DNA of 64,000 nt, from contig NZ_FMAH01000025.1 of the NCBI RefSeq assembly GCF_900094545.1, positions 1-64,000 of the forward strand. Direction: 5' to 3'. The notes under the pieces were generated by a model. That model worked only from the letters and a program-made list of their open reading frames with translations. It made no database searches and was not told where the DNA came from. Made by a program: the position numbers and the translations under genes. Below are positions 17,036 through 26,510 of the stretch, one piece after another (the first letter of the stretch is position 1; the number at the start of each line of letters is the position of its first letter). This DNA is from Martinezella miluonensis (GTDB taxonomy: Bacteria > Pseudomonadota > Alphaproteobacteria > Rhizobiales > Rhizobiaceae).

Positions 17036-18088
17036 TTACGATCTTCCGCGGGCTGCCTTAAGGGCTTGTCGGCTTTGCGTATGAAGCGCGATGACGCCGA
17101 GCGACTGGTCGCGGCCGCGTACCGCATGCTCTCCGAGTTCTTCCTTGACGATCGCTCCGGGGAGTTCGAGCCGTCTGGCGAGATCACTCGAAATCAGCAC
17201 TTGGCGCTCTAGTGACTTGCAAAGCGACTCCAGTCTCGCGACGGTATTCACCGTGTCGCCGAAATAGGCGATCTTGTGATGGTCGACGCCGATTTCGGCC
17301 GTAACGATGCTGCCGCCATGCAGGGCGGCGCGCAGGCGCGGCACCCTGCCGTAGGATTTCAGCCAGGTTTCGGAGTTCGCTTCGATATCGTCGAGGATAT
17401 TGAAGACGCAGCGCACGCAATTGGCATTCTTGATGCCGCGGCGGAGCGGCCAGGTAATGATGGCGGCATCGCCGATATAGTCGTCGATCGCGCCCTTGTG
17501 CCGGCGCACGGGCTCGGCCATGGCGGCAAACACGGCGCCGAGAAATTCCTGGGTCTTGAGGTCGCCATGCTCCTCCGCAAAGGCAGTGGAGCCGACGAGA
17601 TCGATGAACAGGAAAACGCGTTCCTCCTGCGTTGGATTTCGGTATCGGCCGGTCAAGAGGCTAAGGAACACGTCACGGCCGAGGAGCTCACGCACCCGGC
17701 CGATGAAGATGATGACGGCGGTCACCAGGACGGCATAGAGATAGACGTCGAACTTGAGGAGCGTGAGCTGCTCCCACGTGCCGTCCACCAGGCCCAGCAG
17801 TTTCATCAGGCTGCCCGCCACGGCATAGCCGGCGCTCATCAGGATGAAATCGACGATGAGAGCGGAAAGAATGAAGGCCGGCGTCGGCAGGCGGTGCATC
17901 CAGACGTTCAGCCGCGGCAGGATCATGCGGCGCTCGAAGGCGAGCAGCGGCATGCCGCAGAACAGCGCGAAGACTGCACCGATATACAGCGGCGCTTCGT
18001 GGAAGAAGATCTTGCCATAGATGACGCCGGTCGAGGCGACAACCAGCGACGTCAGGGTCCAGTTGCGTATCGAATGGAGAATGCCCAT
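17036..18088 (-). CDS. Membrane-bound class III adenylate cyclase
   Basis: This 350-aa protein has about four N-terminal membrane helices (roughly residues 11-30, 34-51, 70-95 and 112-131) and a C-terminal cyclase catalytic domain (about 155-340). Metal-binding Asp163 (FIDLVGST) and Asp207 (YIGDAA), base-selecting Lys272 and Asp278 (HHKIAYFGD), and transition-state Asn281 and Arg285 are all present. The Lys/Asp pair indicates ATP rather than GTP. GGAAAAG precedes the ATG. The signal sensed by the membrane part is unknown. Confidence 0.9.
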   Translation of the reverse strand: MGILHSIRNWTLTSLVVASTGVIYGKIFFHEAPLYIGAVFALFCGMPLLAFERRMILPRLNVWMHRLPTPAFILSALIVDFILMSAGYAVAGSLMKLLGLVDGTWEQLTLLKFDVYLYAVLVTAVIIFIGRVRELLGRDVFLSLLTGRYRNPTQEERVFLFIDLVGSTAFAEEHGDLKTQEFLGAVFAAMAEPVRRHKGAIDDYIGDAAIITWPLRRGIKNANCVRCVFNILDDIEANSETWLKSYGRVPRLRAALHGGSIVTAEIGVDHHKIAYFGDTVNTVARLESLCKSLERQVLISSDLARRLELPGAIVKEELGEHAVRGRDQSLGVIALHTQSRQALKAARGRS

Positions 18089-18285
18089 TCACTTTTCCGC
18101 CGAGAAGCGACGCCTGTCATCGACGCGGGATTGCGCCGGCAAACCGGAACGTCATCGAATAGAACGATTACATCAGACGTTCATTCCATGAGATTTGCGG
18201 CGCAATCGTGATGACGGCGGGCATCTCCTTCCGCGAATCATACGCAATCGCAGCGCGGTCGGGAAGGAGAATGTCACGGCTTCGG

Positions 18286-19431
18286 CTAGAGGGCGACCGT
18301 TTCGATTCGCTTTCCGACGAAGCGCAATGCCACCTGGCCTTGAATGAGCTGCAAAGCCGTTGCGCCAAAGAGATCGCGCCGCCAGCCGGTGAGGGCAGCG
18401 ACGTCGGCCTTCTCGCCTTCGGCGGCGATCTTATCGAGGTCGTCGCTGTTGGCGATGACTTTCGCTGCGACGCCGTGCTTTTCAGCGATCAGCTTCAACA
18501 GGACTTTCAGCAGTTCGGCGGCCGCAGCGGTGCCTTCCGGGGCTTGCTGATGGCGTGGCGGATGCGGCATTTCGGATTTCGGCAACTCCAGTGCCGCATT
18601 GATCGCCTCGAGCACGGCATTACCTGCAGCCGAGCGCTCCCAGCCCTTCGGGATGGTGCGCAACCGGGCAAGCGCCTCGCTGTCCTTCGGCTGCTGCTGG
18701 GCGATTTCATAGATCGCATCGTCCTTCAGCACGCGGGCCCGCGGAACGTTGCGGTTGCGTGCCTCGCGCTCGCGCCAAGCGGCCACATATTTGAGGACTG
18801 CCAATTCCTGCGGCTTGCGCAGCCGCATTTTCAGCCGCTGCCAGGCATCGTCAGGATGCAGATCATAGGTATCGCGCGCTTCGAGGATTGCCATTTCCTC
18901 CTGCAGCCAGGAAGCGCGTCCCTCGCGTGTCAGCTGCTCGTTCAGCGAAAGATAGACGTCACGCAGATGGGTTACGTCGGCGAGTGCGTAGTCCAGCTGC
19001 TTTTCCGAGAGCGGCCGGCGGCTCCAGTCGGTGAAGCGCGAGGACTTGTCGATGTGGACGTTCTTGATACGACTGACCAGCTGATCGTAGGACACGGAAT
19101 CCCCGAAACCGCACACCATCGCCGCGACCTGCGTATCGAAGATCGGATGCGGAATGAGATTGCCGCGATGGAAAATGATTTCGATATCCTGGCGCGCGGC
19201 GTGAAAAACCTTCAGCACGGCCGGGTTGGCCATCAGCTCGAAGAAGGGCGCCAGATCCAGCCCCTTGGCGAGCGGATCGACTAATACCTCGGTCGTCGGG
19301 CTCGCCATCTGTATCAAACACAGTTCCGGCCAGAAGGTCGTTTCTCGCAGGAATTCGGTATCGATGGTAATAAAATCCGACTTGGCCAGCTCTTGGCAGG
19401 CCGCCTCTAATTGGGCGGTAGTTTCGATCAT
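18286..19431 (-). CDS. rnd: Ribonuclease D
   Basis: This 381-aa 3'-5' exonuclease trims tRNA and other small RNA precursors. The DEDDy domain shows IDTEF (near residues 22-26), the FHAARQDIE motif (near 75-83) and DYALADVTHLRDVY with the final Asp and Tyr. HRDC domains follow (about 205-290 and later). The ATG at 19431 was chosen because the exonuclease fold starts directly after it; an upstream start 29 codons earlier is possible. In rhizobia rnd often lies near ppk-ppx and aspS; here a cyclase and two other genes intervene. Confidence 0.92.
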   Translation of the reverse strand: MIETTAQLEAACQELAKSDFITIDTEFLRETTFWPELCLIQMASPTTEVLVDPLAKGLDLAPFFELMANPAVLKVFHAARQDIEIIFHRGNLIPHPIFDTQVAAMVCGFGDSVSYDQLVSRIKNVHIDKSSRFTDWSRRPLSEKQLDYALADVTHLRDVYLSLNEQLTREGRASWLQEEMAILEARDTYDLHPDDAWQRLKMRLRKPQELAVLKYVAAWREREARNRNVPRARVLKDDAIYEIAQQQPKDSEALARLRTIPKGWERSAAGNAVLEAINAALELPKSEMPHPPRHQQAPEGTAAAAELLKVLLKLIAEKHGVAAKVIANSDDLDKIAAEGEKADVAALTGWRRDLFGATALQLIQGQVALRFVGKRIETVAL

Positions 19432-19605
19432 CTCAACACATTCATCGATAAAATAGTTCGTTAACTTCCTTCTCCTTTCAGCCGGATATGTCAATACTTT
19501 CGCGAGCAAAGCTCCCACCGCATTTCGCTTTTGGCTGAAATTAGCCGAAACATGATGCTGCTACGACGCGTGCGATGCGGGGCGAGAGCGGTTTGCCGCT
19601 CTTCG

Positions 19606-21000
19606 CTATGCCACGCGGACATAGCTGGTCATGCCGGTCTTCTGATGCTCGATGATGTGGCAATGCAGCAGCCAGTCGCCGGGATTGTCGGCGACGAAGG
19701 CGAGCTGCACCTTTTCGTCCGGCTGGATGAGATAAGTGTCGGACACGAACGGCTGTACCTGGCGAGAGGAGGAGGAGACGACCGTAAAGCTCATCCCGTG
19801 AAGGTGGATCGGGTGGCTGTGCGGCGTCAGGTTTTCCATGTCGATGATATAGCTCTTGCCGAGCTTGAGATCGGCAAGCGGTGCGGTCGGATCGGGGGTG
19901 TCGCCTGGCCACGGCACCTTGTTGATCGCCCAGAAACTGTAGCCGAGCGAGCCGCAAATGCTGTTGTCGGCGGTGTTTTCCGCCGTAGCACTGAGAGCCA
20001 GAGGAATGCGGGTCGCCGACCCCAGATCGACCTTCTTGACCGGATTGTCTTCCAGCGGCGCCAGATCGCGGACATCGCGCTTCAGCGAGGAACCCACCGC
20101 GCGCAGTGTCGCCAGCACCTTCGGGTCGGTGCCCTTGATATCCTCAAGCTTGACGATCGCACCCTCGTTGTCCGGCATGCGAACGGCCAGCTCCAGCCGT
20201 TGTCCCGGTCCGAGCTGCAGGACATCCAGCGGAAAGCGCTGCGGCACGGGATTGCCGTCGATCGCGATCACGGTCGCTTCGGCGCCGTCCATGCGGAAGG
20301 AATAGATTCGGGTGACATCGGTGATCGCGATGCGCAGCCGCACCAGACTGCCGGAGGGAGCGTCATATTGCGGTTGCTGCTGCCAGTTCGCGGTCCGCAC
20401 CGTGCCGTAGGTACCCGACTTCGCCGCATCGCGCGGACGGAACTGCGCGATGAACTGTCCATCTCCACCCAATCGCCAATCGCGCAAATTGAGCACCACT
20501 TCCGAATCGAATACCGGATCCTTGGGATTTTCGACCACGATGACGCCGGTCATGCCGTGGCCCATCTGCTCCAGCGTATTGCAATGCGGATGATACCAGA
20601 AGGTGCCGGCGTCGGGTGGCGTGAAAGCGTAGTCGAAATGATCGCCGGTATAGACATAGGGCTGGGTGAGGAAGGGCACGCCGTCCATATTGTTCGGCAG
20701 CCGGATGCCGTGCCAGTGGATGGTCGTCGGATCGTCGATGCCGTTGATGAGCCGGGCCGCGAAAGCCTCGCCCTTCTTCATGCGCAGGACCGGCGGCATG
20801 CCTGCTTCGCCATAGGTCAGGACATTCTTGGTCGCTCCGCCATCGGCGAGATTGGCCTCGATCTTGGCTGTCTTCATCACGCGCGGTTCGGCTGCTGCCG
20901 CGGCGTTGCCTGCAAATTTTCCGGCGATGCCGAGGCCGACACCATAGGCACCGGTGACCGCTGAGGCTTTCAGGAGATTGCGGCGGGTGAGGATCGGCAT
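19606..21000 (-). CDS. Multicopper oxidase, Tat-exported
   Basis: This 464-aa protein begins with a twin-arginine signal (TRRNLLKASAV). Its copper ligands are complete: HWHG, WYHPH, HPIHLHG and the type-1 site HCHIIEHQKTGM. The layout is the three-cupredoxin type of CueO/laccase-like oxidases. It would oxidise Cu(I) or phenolic substrates in the periplasm. The ATG at 21000 directly precedes the Tat motif, with GGAG upstream. No copper pump or CueR-like gene is adjacent, so a copper role is inferred from family only. Confidence 0.9.
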   Translation of the reverse strand: MPILTRRNLLKASAVTGAYGVGLGIAGKFAGNAAAAAEPRVMKTAKIEANLADGGATKNVLTYGEAGMPPVLRMKKGEAFAARLINGIDDPTTIHWHGIRLPNNMDGVPFLTQPYVYTGDHFDYAFTPPDAGTFWYHPHCNTLEQMGHGMTGVIVVENPKDPVFDSEVVLNLRDWRLGGDGQFIAQFRPRDAAKSGTYGTVRTANWQQQPQYDAPSGSLVRLRIAITDVTRIYSFRMDGAEATVIAIDGNPVPQRFPLDVLQLGPGQRLELAVRMPDNEGAIVKLEDIKGTDPKVLATLRAVGSSLKRDVRDLAPLEDNPVKKVDLGSATRIPLALSATAENTADNSICGSLGYSFWAINKVPWPGDTPDPTAPLADLKLGKSYIIDMENLTPHSHPIHLHGMSFTVVSSSSRQVQPFVSDTYLIQPDEKVQLAFVADNPGDWLLHCHIIEHQKTGMTSYVRVA

Positions 21001-21160
21001 GTCAGGCTCCGGGGGATGGCGAGATATGGATGCCTGTTTAAAGTTGACTGCAGCGTTCAGCAATAGCATCAAGGTAGCCAAACTGCCGCAGCGGCTACTT
21101 TCAGATGTCGATATGGGCGGCGGCCGAGACAGCTTTAAGTCGACTTCCGGCGTTCGAGCC

Positions 21161-21189
21161 TTGACAAATCGGGCGCACCATGCGCTTTT
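21161..21189 (+). promoter_or_regulatory. Possible aspS promoter
   Basis: A perfect TTGACA preceded by C (alphaproteobacterial CTTGAC) is followed after 17 bp by GCTTTT, a poor -10. It lies about 80 bp before the aspS ATG. Confidence 0.35.
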
Positions 21190-21266
21190 CCGCCCGATTT
21201 TCTCGTCGGCAGGCGAGGGGCTTGCATGTCCTTTCGCCGCGGCCCGCCAAGTCCAGGATATATACT

Positions 21267-23057
21267 ATGCATCGCTATCGCAGCCACACATGCGCCGCCC
21301 TGCGCAAGTCCGACGTCGGTTCGACCGTCCGCATCTCCGGCTGGGTTCATCGCGTCCGAGATCATGGCGGCGTGCTGTTCATCGACCTTCGCGATCACTA
21401 CGGCATCACCCAGGTCGTCGCCGACCCTGATTCTCCGGCCTTCAAGCTTGCCGAAACCGTTCGCGGCGAATGGGTCATCCGTATCGACGGTCTGGTAAAG
21501 GCCCGTACGGAAGACACCGTCAACAAGAACATGCCGACCGGCGAGATCGAGCTTTATGCTCGGGAGATCGAAGTGCTCTCCGCCGCCAAGGAGTTGCCGC
21601 TGCCGGTCTTCGGCGAGCCGGACTATCCGGAAGATGTCCGCCTGAAGTATCGCTTCCTCGATCTGCGCCGCGACACGCTGCACCGGAACATCGTCAAGCG
21701 CACGCAGGTTATCTCCTCCATGCGCCGCCACATGGGCGAGGTGGGTTTCACCGAATACACGACCCCGATCTTGACGGCCTCCTCGCCGGAAGGCGCGCGC
21801 GACTTCCTCGTGCCGAGCCGTATCCATCCCGGCACCTTCTACGCACTGCCGCAGGCGCCGCAGCAGTACAAGCAGCTGCTGATGGTCGCCGGTTTCGACC
21901 GCTATTTCCAGATCGCGCCGTGCTTCCGTGATGAAGACCCGCGTGCCGACCGTCTGCCGGGCGAATTCTACCAGCTCGACCTAGAAATGAGCTTCGTGAC
22001 TCAGGAAGACGTCTGGGACACGATGGCCCCGCTCATGACCCAGGTGTTCGAAGAGTTTGCCGACGGCAAGCCGGTCACCAAGGAATGGCCGCGTATCCCC
22101 TATGACGTCGCCATCCGCAAATACGGCTCCGACAAGCCGGATCTGCGCAACCCGATCGTCATGGAAGCCGTCACCGAGCATTTCGCCGGCTCCGGCTTCA
22201 AGGTCTTCGCCAACATGATCGCTTCCAACCCGAAGGTCGAGGTCTGGGCCATCCCGGCCAAGACCGGCGGTTCGCGTGCGTTCTGCGACCGCATGAACGC
22301 CTGGGCACAGAGCCAGGGCCAGCCGGGCCTCGGCTACATCTTCTGGCGCAAGGAAGGTGAAAAGCTCGAAGGCGCCGGTCCGCTTGCCAAGAACATCGGC
22401 GAAGAGCGCACGGATGCGATCCGCACCCAGCTCGGCCTCGATGACGGCGATGCCTGCTTCTTCGTCGCCGGCGATCCTTCCAAGTTCTACAAGTTTGCTG
22501 GTGAAGCCCGTAACCGCGCTGCCGACGAGCTGAACCTGATCGATCGCGATCGTTTCGAGCTGTGCTGGATCGTCGACTTCCCGTTCTTCGAATGGAGCGA
22601 AGAAGAAAAGAAGGTCGATTTCGCCCACAACCCCTTCTCGATGCCGCAGGGCGGCCTTGAGGCGCTGCAGAACCAGGATCCATTGACGATCAAGGCGTTC
22701 CAGTACGACGCCGTCTGCAACGGCTTCGAAATCGCTTCGGGTTCAATCCGTAACCAGTCGCCGGAAACCATGGTCGCCGCCTTCGAAAAGGTCGGCCTCA
22801 GCCAGGCTGACGTCGAAGAGCGCTTCGGCGGTCTCTATCGCGCCTTCCAGTACGGTGCGCCTCCGCACGGCGGTGCTGCCTTCGGTATCGACCGCATCGT
22901 CATGTTGCTGGTCGGCGCCAAGAACCTGCGCGAGATCTCGCTCTTCCCGATGAACCAGCAGGCACAGGATCTGCTGATGGGCGCTCCCTCGGCCGCAACG
23001 CCGACGCAGCTGCGCGAACTGGCGATCCGCCCGGTGCCGCCGGTGAAGAAGGACTAA
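21267..23057 (+). CDS. aspS: Aspartyl-tRNA synthetase (bacterial type)
   Basis: This 596-aa class II synthetase has an N-terminal OB-fold (about 1-110, GWVHRVRDHGGVLFIDLRD), class II motif 2 with FRDEDPRADR near 217-226, the bacterial GAD insertion, and motif 3 GAAFGIDRIVML near 533-544. The start at 21267 matches the family N-terminus MHRYRSHTCAALR. Most alphaproteobacteria lack AsnRS and use a non-discriminating AspRS with GatCAB; whether this one is non-discriminating cannot be read directly. Confidence 0.96.
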   Translation: MHRYRSHTCAALRKSDVGSTVRISGWVHRVRDHGGVLFIDLRDHYGITQVVADPDSPAFKLAETVRGEWVIRIDGLVKARTEDTVNKNMPTGEIELYAREIEVLSAAKELPLPVFGEPDYPEDVRLKYRFLDLRRDTLHRNIVKRTQVISSMRRHMGEVGFTEYTTPILTASSPEGARDFLVPSRIHPGTFYALPQAPQQYKQLLMVAGFDRYFQIAPCFRDEDPRADRLPGEFYQLDLEMSFVTQEDVWDTMAPLMTQVFEEFADGKPVTKEWPRIPYDVAIRKYGSDKPDLRNPIVMEAVTEHFAGSGFKVFANMIASNPKVEVWAIPAKTGGSRAFCDRMNAWAQSQGQPGLGYIFWRKEGEKLEGAGPLAKNIGEERTDAIRTQLGLDDGDACFFVAGDPSKFYKFAGEARNRAADELNLIDRDRFELCWIVDFPFFEWSEEEKKVDFAHNPFSMPQGGLEALQNQDPLTIKAFQYDAVCNGFEIASGSIRNQSPETMVAAFEKVGLSQADVEERFGGLYRAFQYGAPPHGGAAFGIDRIVMLLVGAKNLREISLFPMNQQAQDLLMGAPSAATPTQLRELAIRPVPPVKKD

Positions 23058-23082
23058 GCTTTTTACAGGCTTGATGAAATGC

Positions 23083-23113
23083 AAAACCCGGCGACAGAAA
23101 TCGCCGGGTTTTT
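23083..23113. terminator. Bidirectional terminator between aspS and the serine hydrolase
   Basis: AAAACCCGGCGA (23083-23094) and TCGCCGGGTTTT (23101-23112) form a perfect 12-bp stem with loop CAGAAA. T-runs occur on both strands, serving both convergent genes. Eleven bases of each arm recur in the terminator at 25039-25068. Confidence 0.85.
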
Positions 23114-23133
23114 GTTTGGGACAACGATGTCAG

Positions 23134-24303
23134 CTAGATCCCGGCATAGATCGCTTTGGCGAGATCGGTGGTGAACTGCCCCCACATGCCTTCGAGGGTC
23201 GTATTGGTCAATGCGACGACAGTCAGACCTTTTTCGGCATCGACGAACCAGCTGTGGCCGTAGACGCCGCCCCATTTGATGGTGCCCGGCGAGAAGGGGA
23301 CTTGAGCCACAACGGGATCGGCGACAACGGACCAGCCATAGCCGAAGCCGAAGCCGGCTTGCTGCGTCTGCATATTGCCGCCCGCCTGATCGGTCATCAT
23401 TATCTTCACCGTATCGGCCGACAGCAGCGGCGCACCGCCCTTGCGCACGGTTTCCAGAATGGCAAGCACGTCGCCTGCCGTTCCGGCCATGCCGCCGCCG
23501 CCCGAGTGATAGGAAGCGGGATCGAAAATCCTGTCCGGTACGAAGCGGATCGTGCCGTCGAGTATCGGAACGATCGCCTCGTCCCCCATCCGTTGCGGCT
23601 CGGGAGCGCCATTCACATAGGCGGCTGCCAGGCGGTTGCGATCTCGGACCGAGAAGGCCGTATCGAACAGGCCGAGCGGCTTCATCACCAGATCGGCGAC
23701 GGCATCGCCGAGAGCACCACCGGTTTCCTTTTCGATAATGCCGCCGAGCACGTCCATCGCCAGCGAATAGCGCCAGCTTTCACCCGGCGCAAAGAGAAGA
23801 GGAGCGCTGGCGAGGCGCTTGAGGTTGTCGTCCAGCGACCGGCCTGGAGTGTCCAGACCGTCGGATACGCCGGCACGATGATAGGGACCATCTTGCCCTT
23901 CCGCGAAAGGGTAACCCAGTCCGGACGTGTGCGTGAGGAGATGGCGGATGCGGATGACGGCCTCGGTTCCATCGGCCAGTCGCGGCCTGAAATCCGGCAA
24001 CCATTTGGTAATCGGATCGTCGAGCCCGATGCGGCCCTGTTCGATGAGCCGCATAGCGGTGATGGTGACGATCGGCTTAGTGACGGAGGCAAGGCGGAAG
24101 ATGGTATCTTCCTGCATCGCCAGCTTGTTTTCACGATCAGCCAGGCCGGCGGCGCGGGCATAGGTCAGCTCTCCGTCCCGGGCGACCAGGACTACGGTTC
24201 CGACCAGTCTCTTGTCCGCCAGGGCGGAATCAATTGCAGCATCGACGCCCGTGGCAACGATACCGTGGCTTGGTCGGGTGGAATTTTCCAGGGGAAGACT
24301 CAT
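23134..24303 (-). CDS. Serine hydrolase, beta-lactamase/EstB family
   Basis: This 389-aa protein has a class C beta-lactamase-like fold. The SxxK motif is SVTK in RLASVTKPIVT (near residues 75-78), the YxN position is YSL in WRYSLAMD, and a GHSWF loop near the C-terminus takes the KTG/HxG place. The second motif with Ser instead of Asn suggests an esterase rather than a lactamase. It has no signal peptide. It is divergent from a TetR gene over 66 bp, so it is probably the target of that regulator. Confidence 0.88.
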   Translation of the reverse strand: MSLPLENSTRPSHGIVATGVDAAIDSALADKRLVGTVVLVARDGELTYARAAGLADRENKLAMQEDTIFRLASVTKPIVTITAMRLIEQGRIGLDDPITKWLPDFRPRLADGTEAVIRIRHLLTHTSGLGYPFAEGQDGPYHRAGVSDGLDTPGRSLDDNLKRLASAPLLFAPGESWRYSLAMDVLGGIIEKETGGALGDAVADLVMKPLGLFDTAFSVRDRNRLAAAYVNGAPEPQRMGDEAIVPILDGTIRFVPDRIFDPASYHSGGGGMAGTAGDVLAILETVRKGGAPLLSADTVKIMMTDQAGGNMQTQQAGFGFGYGWSVVADPVVAQVPFSPGTIKWGGVYGHSWFVDAEKGLTVVALTNTTLEGMWGQFTTDLAKAIYAGI

Positions 24304-24369
24304 GGGACAAAACCTTGTATAATCACAATGACCATTCCTGAATAAACCAAGTCGGAGATTATTTCTAGA

Positions 24370-25017
24370 GTGACTATTGTGAAAAATGAGAAGGAGGCGA
24401 AAAATTCTTCGCCGCGCAAACGCGGACGCCCGCCCGCCTTCGATCGCGAGACGGTTCTGGCAGCGGCGCGGGACACCTTCTGGAAGCATGGCTATGACGG
24501 TTCCTCGATCGCCGATCTCACGGCGGCGATGGGGATCACGCCGCAGAGCCTCTATGCGGCCTTCAATTCAAAGGCGGAGCTCTATCGCGAGACGCTCGAG
24601 CAATATCGGCGCATGCCCCGGCCGGAGCCTGGCAATCCGTTTCACGACAAGCTGGATACGGTCGCCGCCTTTGAGCGCTTTCTGACGAACTCCGCCAAGA
24701 TCTTCACGGCGCCGGAACATCCGAAAGGCTGCATGATATCGACGGCGGTGCTGAATTGTGCGGAGGAGAACGAGCCGGTCGCCCATCATGTGGCGTCCAT
24801 GCGCCTTCAGTCACTGGACATCTTCGCCAAACGCATCGAACGCGGCATCGCCGAAGGCGACATGAGGCCGGATGCCGATCCTCGCTCGCTCGCCCGCTTT
24901 CTGGGTGCGATCGTGCAGGGCATGTCCGTTCAGGCGCGCGATGGCGCAACGACGGAGGAATTGCTTGCTCTGATCTCCCATGCGCTCAGCGAGCTCAGGA
25001 GATACCAGCCGGGGTAG
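24370..25017 (+). CDS. TetR/AcrR-family regulator
   Basis: This 215-aa protein starts at GTG (24370); a second GTG three codons later is possible. The TetR HTH spans about 24-70 (RETVLAAARDTFWKHGYDG, then TPQSLYAAFNSKAELY). The C-terminal ligand domain resembles the TetR_C subgroup with CMISTAVLNCA. The inverted repeat TCACAAT (24323-24329) / ATTGTGA (24376-24382) spans the divergent promoter region and overlaps the start. It probably represses itself and the serine hydrolase. Confidence 0.9.
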   Translation: MTIVKNEKEAKNSSPRKRGRPPAFDRETVLAAARDTFWKHGYDGSSIADLTAAMGITPQSLYAAFNSKAELYRETLEQYRRMPRPEPGNPFHDKLDTVAAFERFLTNSAKIFTAPEHPKGCMISTAVLNCAEENEPVAHHVASMRLQSLDIFAKRIERGIAEGDMRPDADPRSLARFLGAIVQGMSVQARDGATTEELLALISHALSELRRYQPG

Positions 25018-25038
25018 GGGATTTAGTTCACGGCAAAG

Positions 25039-25068
25039 AAAAACCCGGCGACCGAGATCGCCGGGTTT
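25039..25068 (-). terminator. Terminator between the TetR gene and the exported-protein gene
   Basis: AAACCCGGCGA (25041-25051) pairs with TCGCCGGGTTT (25058-25068), loop CCGAGA. On the minus strand it is followed by TTTTT, on the plus strand by TTT and C, so it mainly serves the minus-strand gene. Confidence 0.8.
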
Positions 25069-25093
25069 CTGGAAATGGCTCGGGAACGACCGC

Positions 25094-26281
25094 TTAGTCG
25101 TTCGAGGAAACCTTGAGGCCGATGACCTGCGGGATCGACTGCGGAGCGCCCATGGCGGCGCCGATGATCATCGGCACCGGAACCGGCTTGCCCGGAGCGG
25201 CGGTAACCGTCAGGCTCTTCGGATTGTCGAGATAGGCGTTGACGGCGCTGGAGACGGCGTTCTGCAGTTCCGGAACGTTGAGCTGCGCCATCATGATCGG
25301 CGTCATCGCCTTCAGCGTGTCAGCCAGCTGCTTGCCGCTGACGCCCTGCTGCTTGCCGGCGAACTCAAGCGCGCGTCCGGTGATCGACGCATCGTCGAAG
25401 CGGATCTTGGCGCTGTTGAACGTCAGCTGCTGCAGCAGGCCGAGCATGGCGAGGCCGGCCGACTGCTGCGCTTCCTGCTGGTTCGGGTTGGAACGAACCG
25501 TCTTCAGCGCTTCCTGCATCGACTTGGCGAAAGCAGGCGTGTAGCCCGAAATGCTGAAGGCCAGATTCAGCTTGCCGATATCCTTGAAGTCGAAGGAATA
25601 TTCGCTGACGTTGATGGTGCCGGGTCCGATTTCCCAGCTGCCCTTCATGGCGATCGTGCCGTCGATCTGCTGCAATTTCAGCGCTTCGATGGCTTCTTTG
25701 GCCTTGGCATCGTCAACCTTGCTCAGGTCGCCCTTGATGCCATTGATCTTGGCGTCGAAATCGATACCCGACTTGTCGTCGCGCTTGTTCATGGTGGCGT
25801 CGGCGCCCTCGATCGAGAACACCTCGGCATCGTCCTTGGTAACGGACACGGCGCCGGCATGGGCGCTCTTATAGTAGAGGAGCGCGCCAAGGTCGCCCTT
25901 GCTTGCATCAGCTGGGATCTCAACGCCGTTCAGCTTAAGGTCGGTAGCGGAAACGGCCGCGCCATCCTTGTTGAAATCGACATCGGCAAAGTCGATCTCT
26001 TCGATCGTGTAGCCGCCGCCATTTTCTTCCACGCCGTCCATGGTGATGTCGCCGAGCGGAATGCTGGTTTCCATACCGGCTGCCTTGATGGTGGCACCCT
26101 TCAGCGTTACCGTGCTGCCGTCGATATCGATACCTTCGGCGGCGATCGAACCGCCCTGCTGGCCGTAAACGTCGTTGATCTTCTTCAGCAGGTCATTGCC
26201 GTCAAGCGCGAAGGCCGAGCTGGCGAAAGACAGGATGGCGGCGCTGCTCAGCATCAACCGCGTGGTCCGGTAGAAAGTCAT
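25094..26281 (-). CDS. Exported protein of unknown function
   Basis: This 395-aa protein has a Sec signal peptide (about residues 1-25, ending SSAFALDG) after a GAGGAAAC ribosome site. The mature part is rich in short beta-strand-like segments with repeated 'ID/ITL..GATI' patterns in the first half, and a more helical second half (about 240-340). I do not recognise a named family; the layout resembles alphaproteobacterial periplasmic proteins of unknown function. It has no transmembrane segment after the signal. It is convergent with the TetR gene and divergent from parC. Confidence 0.75.
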   Translation of the reverse strand: MTFYRTTRLMLSSAAILSFASSAFALDGNDLLKKINDVYGQQGGSIAAEGIDIDGSTVTLKGATIKAAGMETSIPLGDITMDGVEENGGGYTIEEIDFADVDFNKDGAAVSATDLKLNGVEIPADASKGDLGALLYYKSAHAGAVSVTKDDAEVFSIEGADATMNKRDDKSGIDFDAKINGIKGDLSKVDDAKAKEAIEALKLQQIDGTIAMKGSWEIGPGTINVSEYSFDFKDIGKLNLAFSISGYTPAFAKSMQEALKTVRSNPNQQEAQQSAGLAMLGLLQQLTFNSAKIRFDDASITGRALEFAGKQQGVSGKQLADTLKAMTPIMMAQLNVPELQNAVSSAVNAYLDNPKSLTVTAAPGKPVPVPMIIGAAMGAPQSIPQVIGLKVSSND

Positions 26282-26510
26282 ATTGGCGTTTCCTCGTTGG
26301 GCCGTTGGTATCGGCGGGGTGTACATATTCGGCATGTGCTGCGCGATTTATATTGATCTTTCTCTAAAAATCCAATGACAAAGAGGCTTGTGTGCAAGCG
26401 CAGCAAAAATCTGTGTGCATCCGCGTCGAAAGGTGCTGGAGCCGCCTTCATCCACAGGTGCTTTCCGCTGATTTCTTGCCGGGAATCGCCATCTCCGATA
26501 GTCAAGAGCC

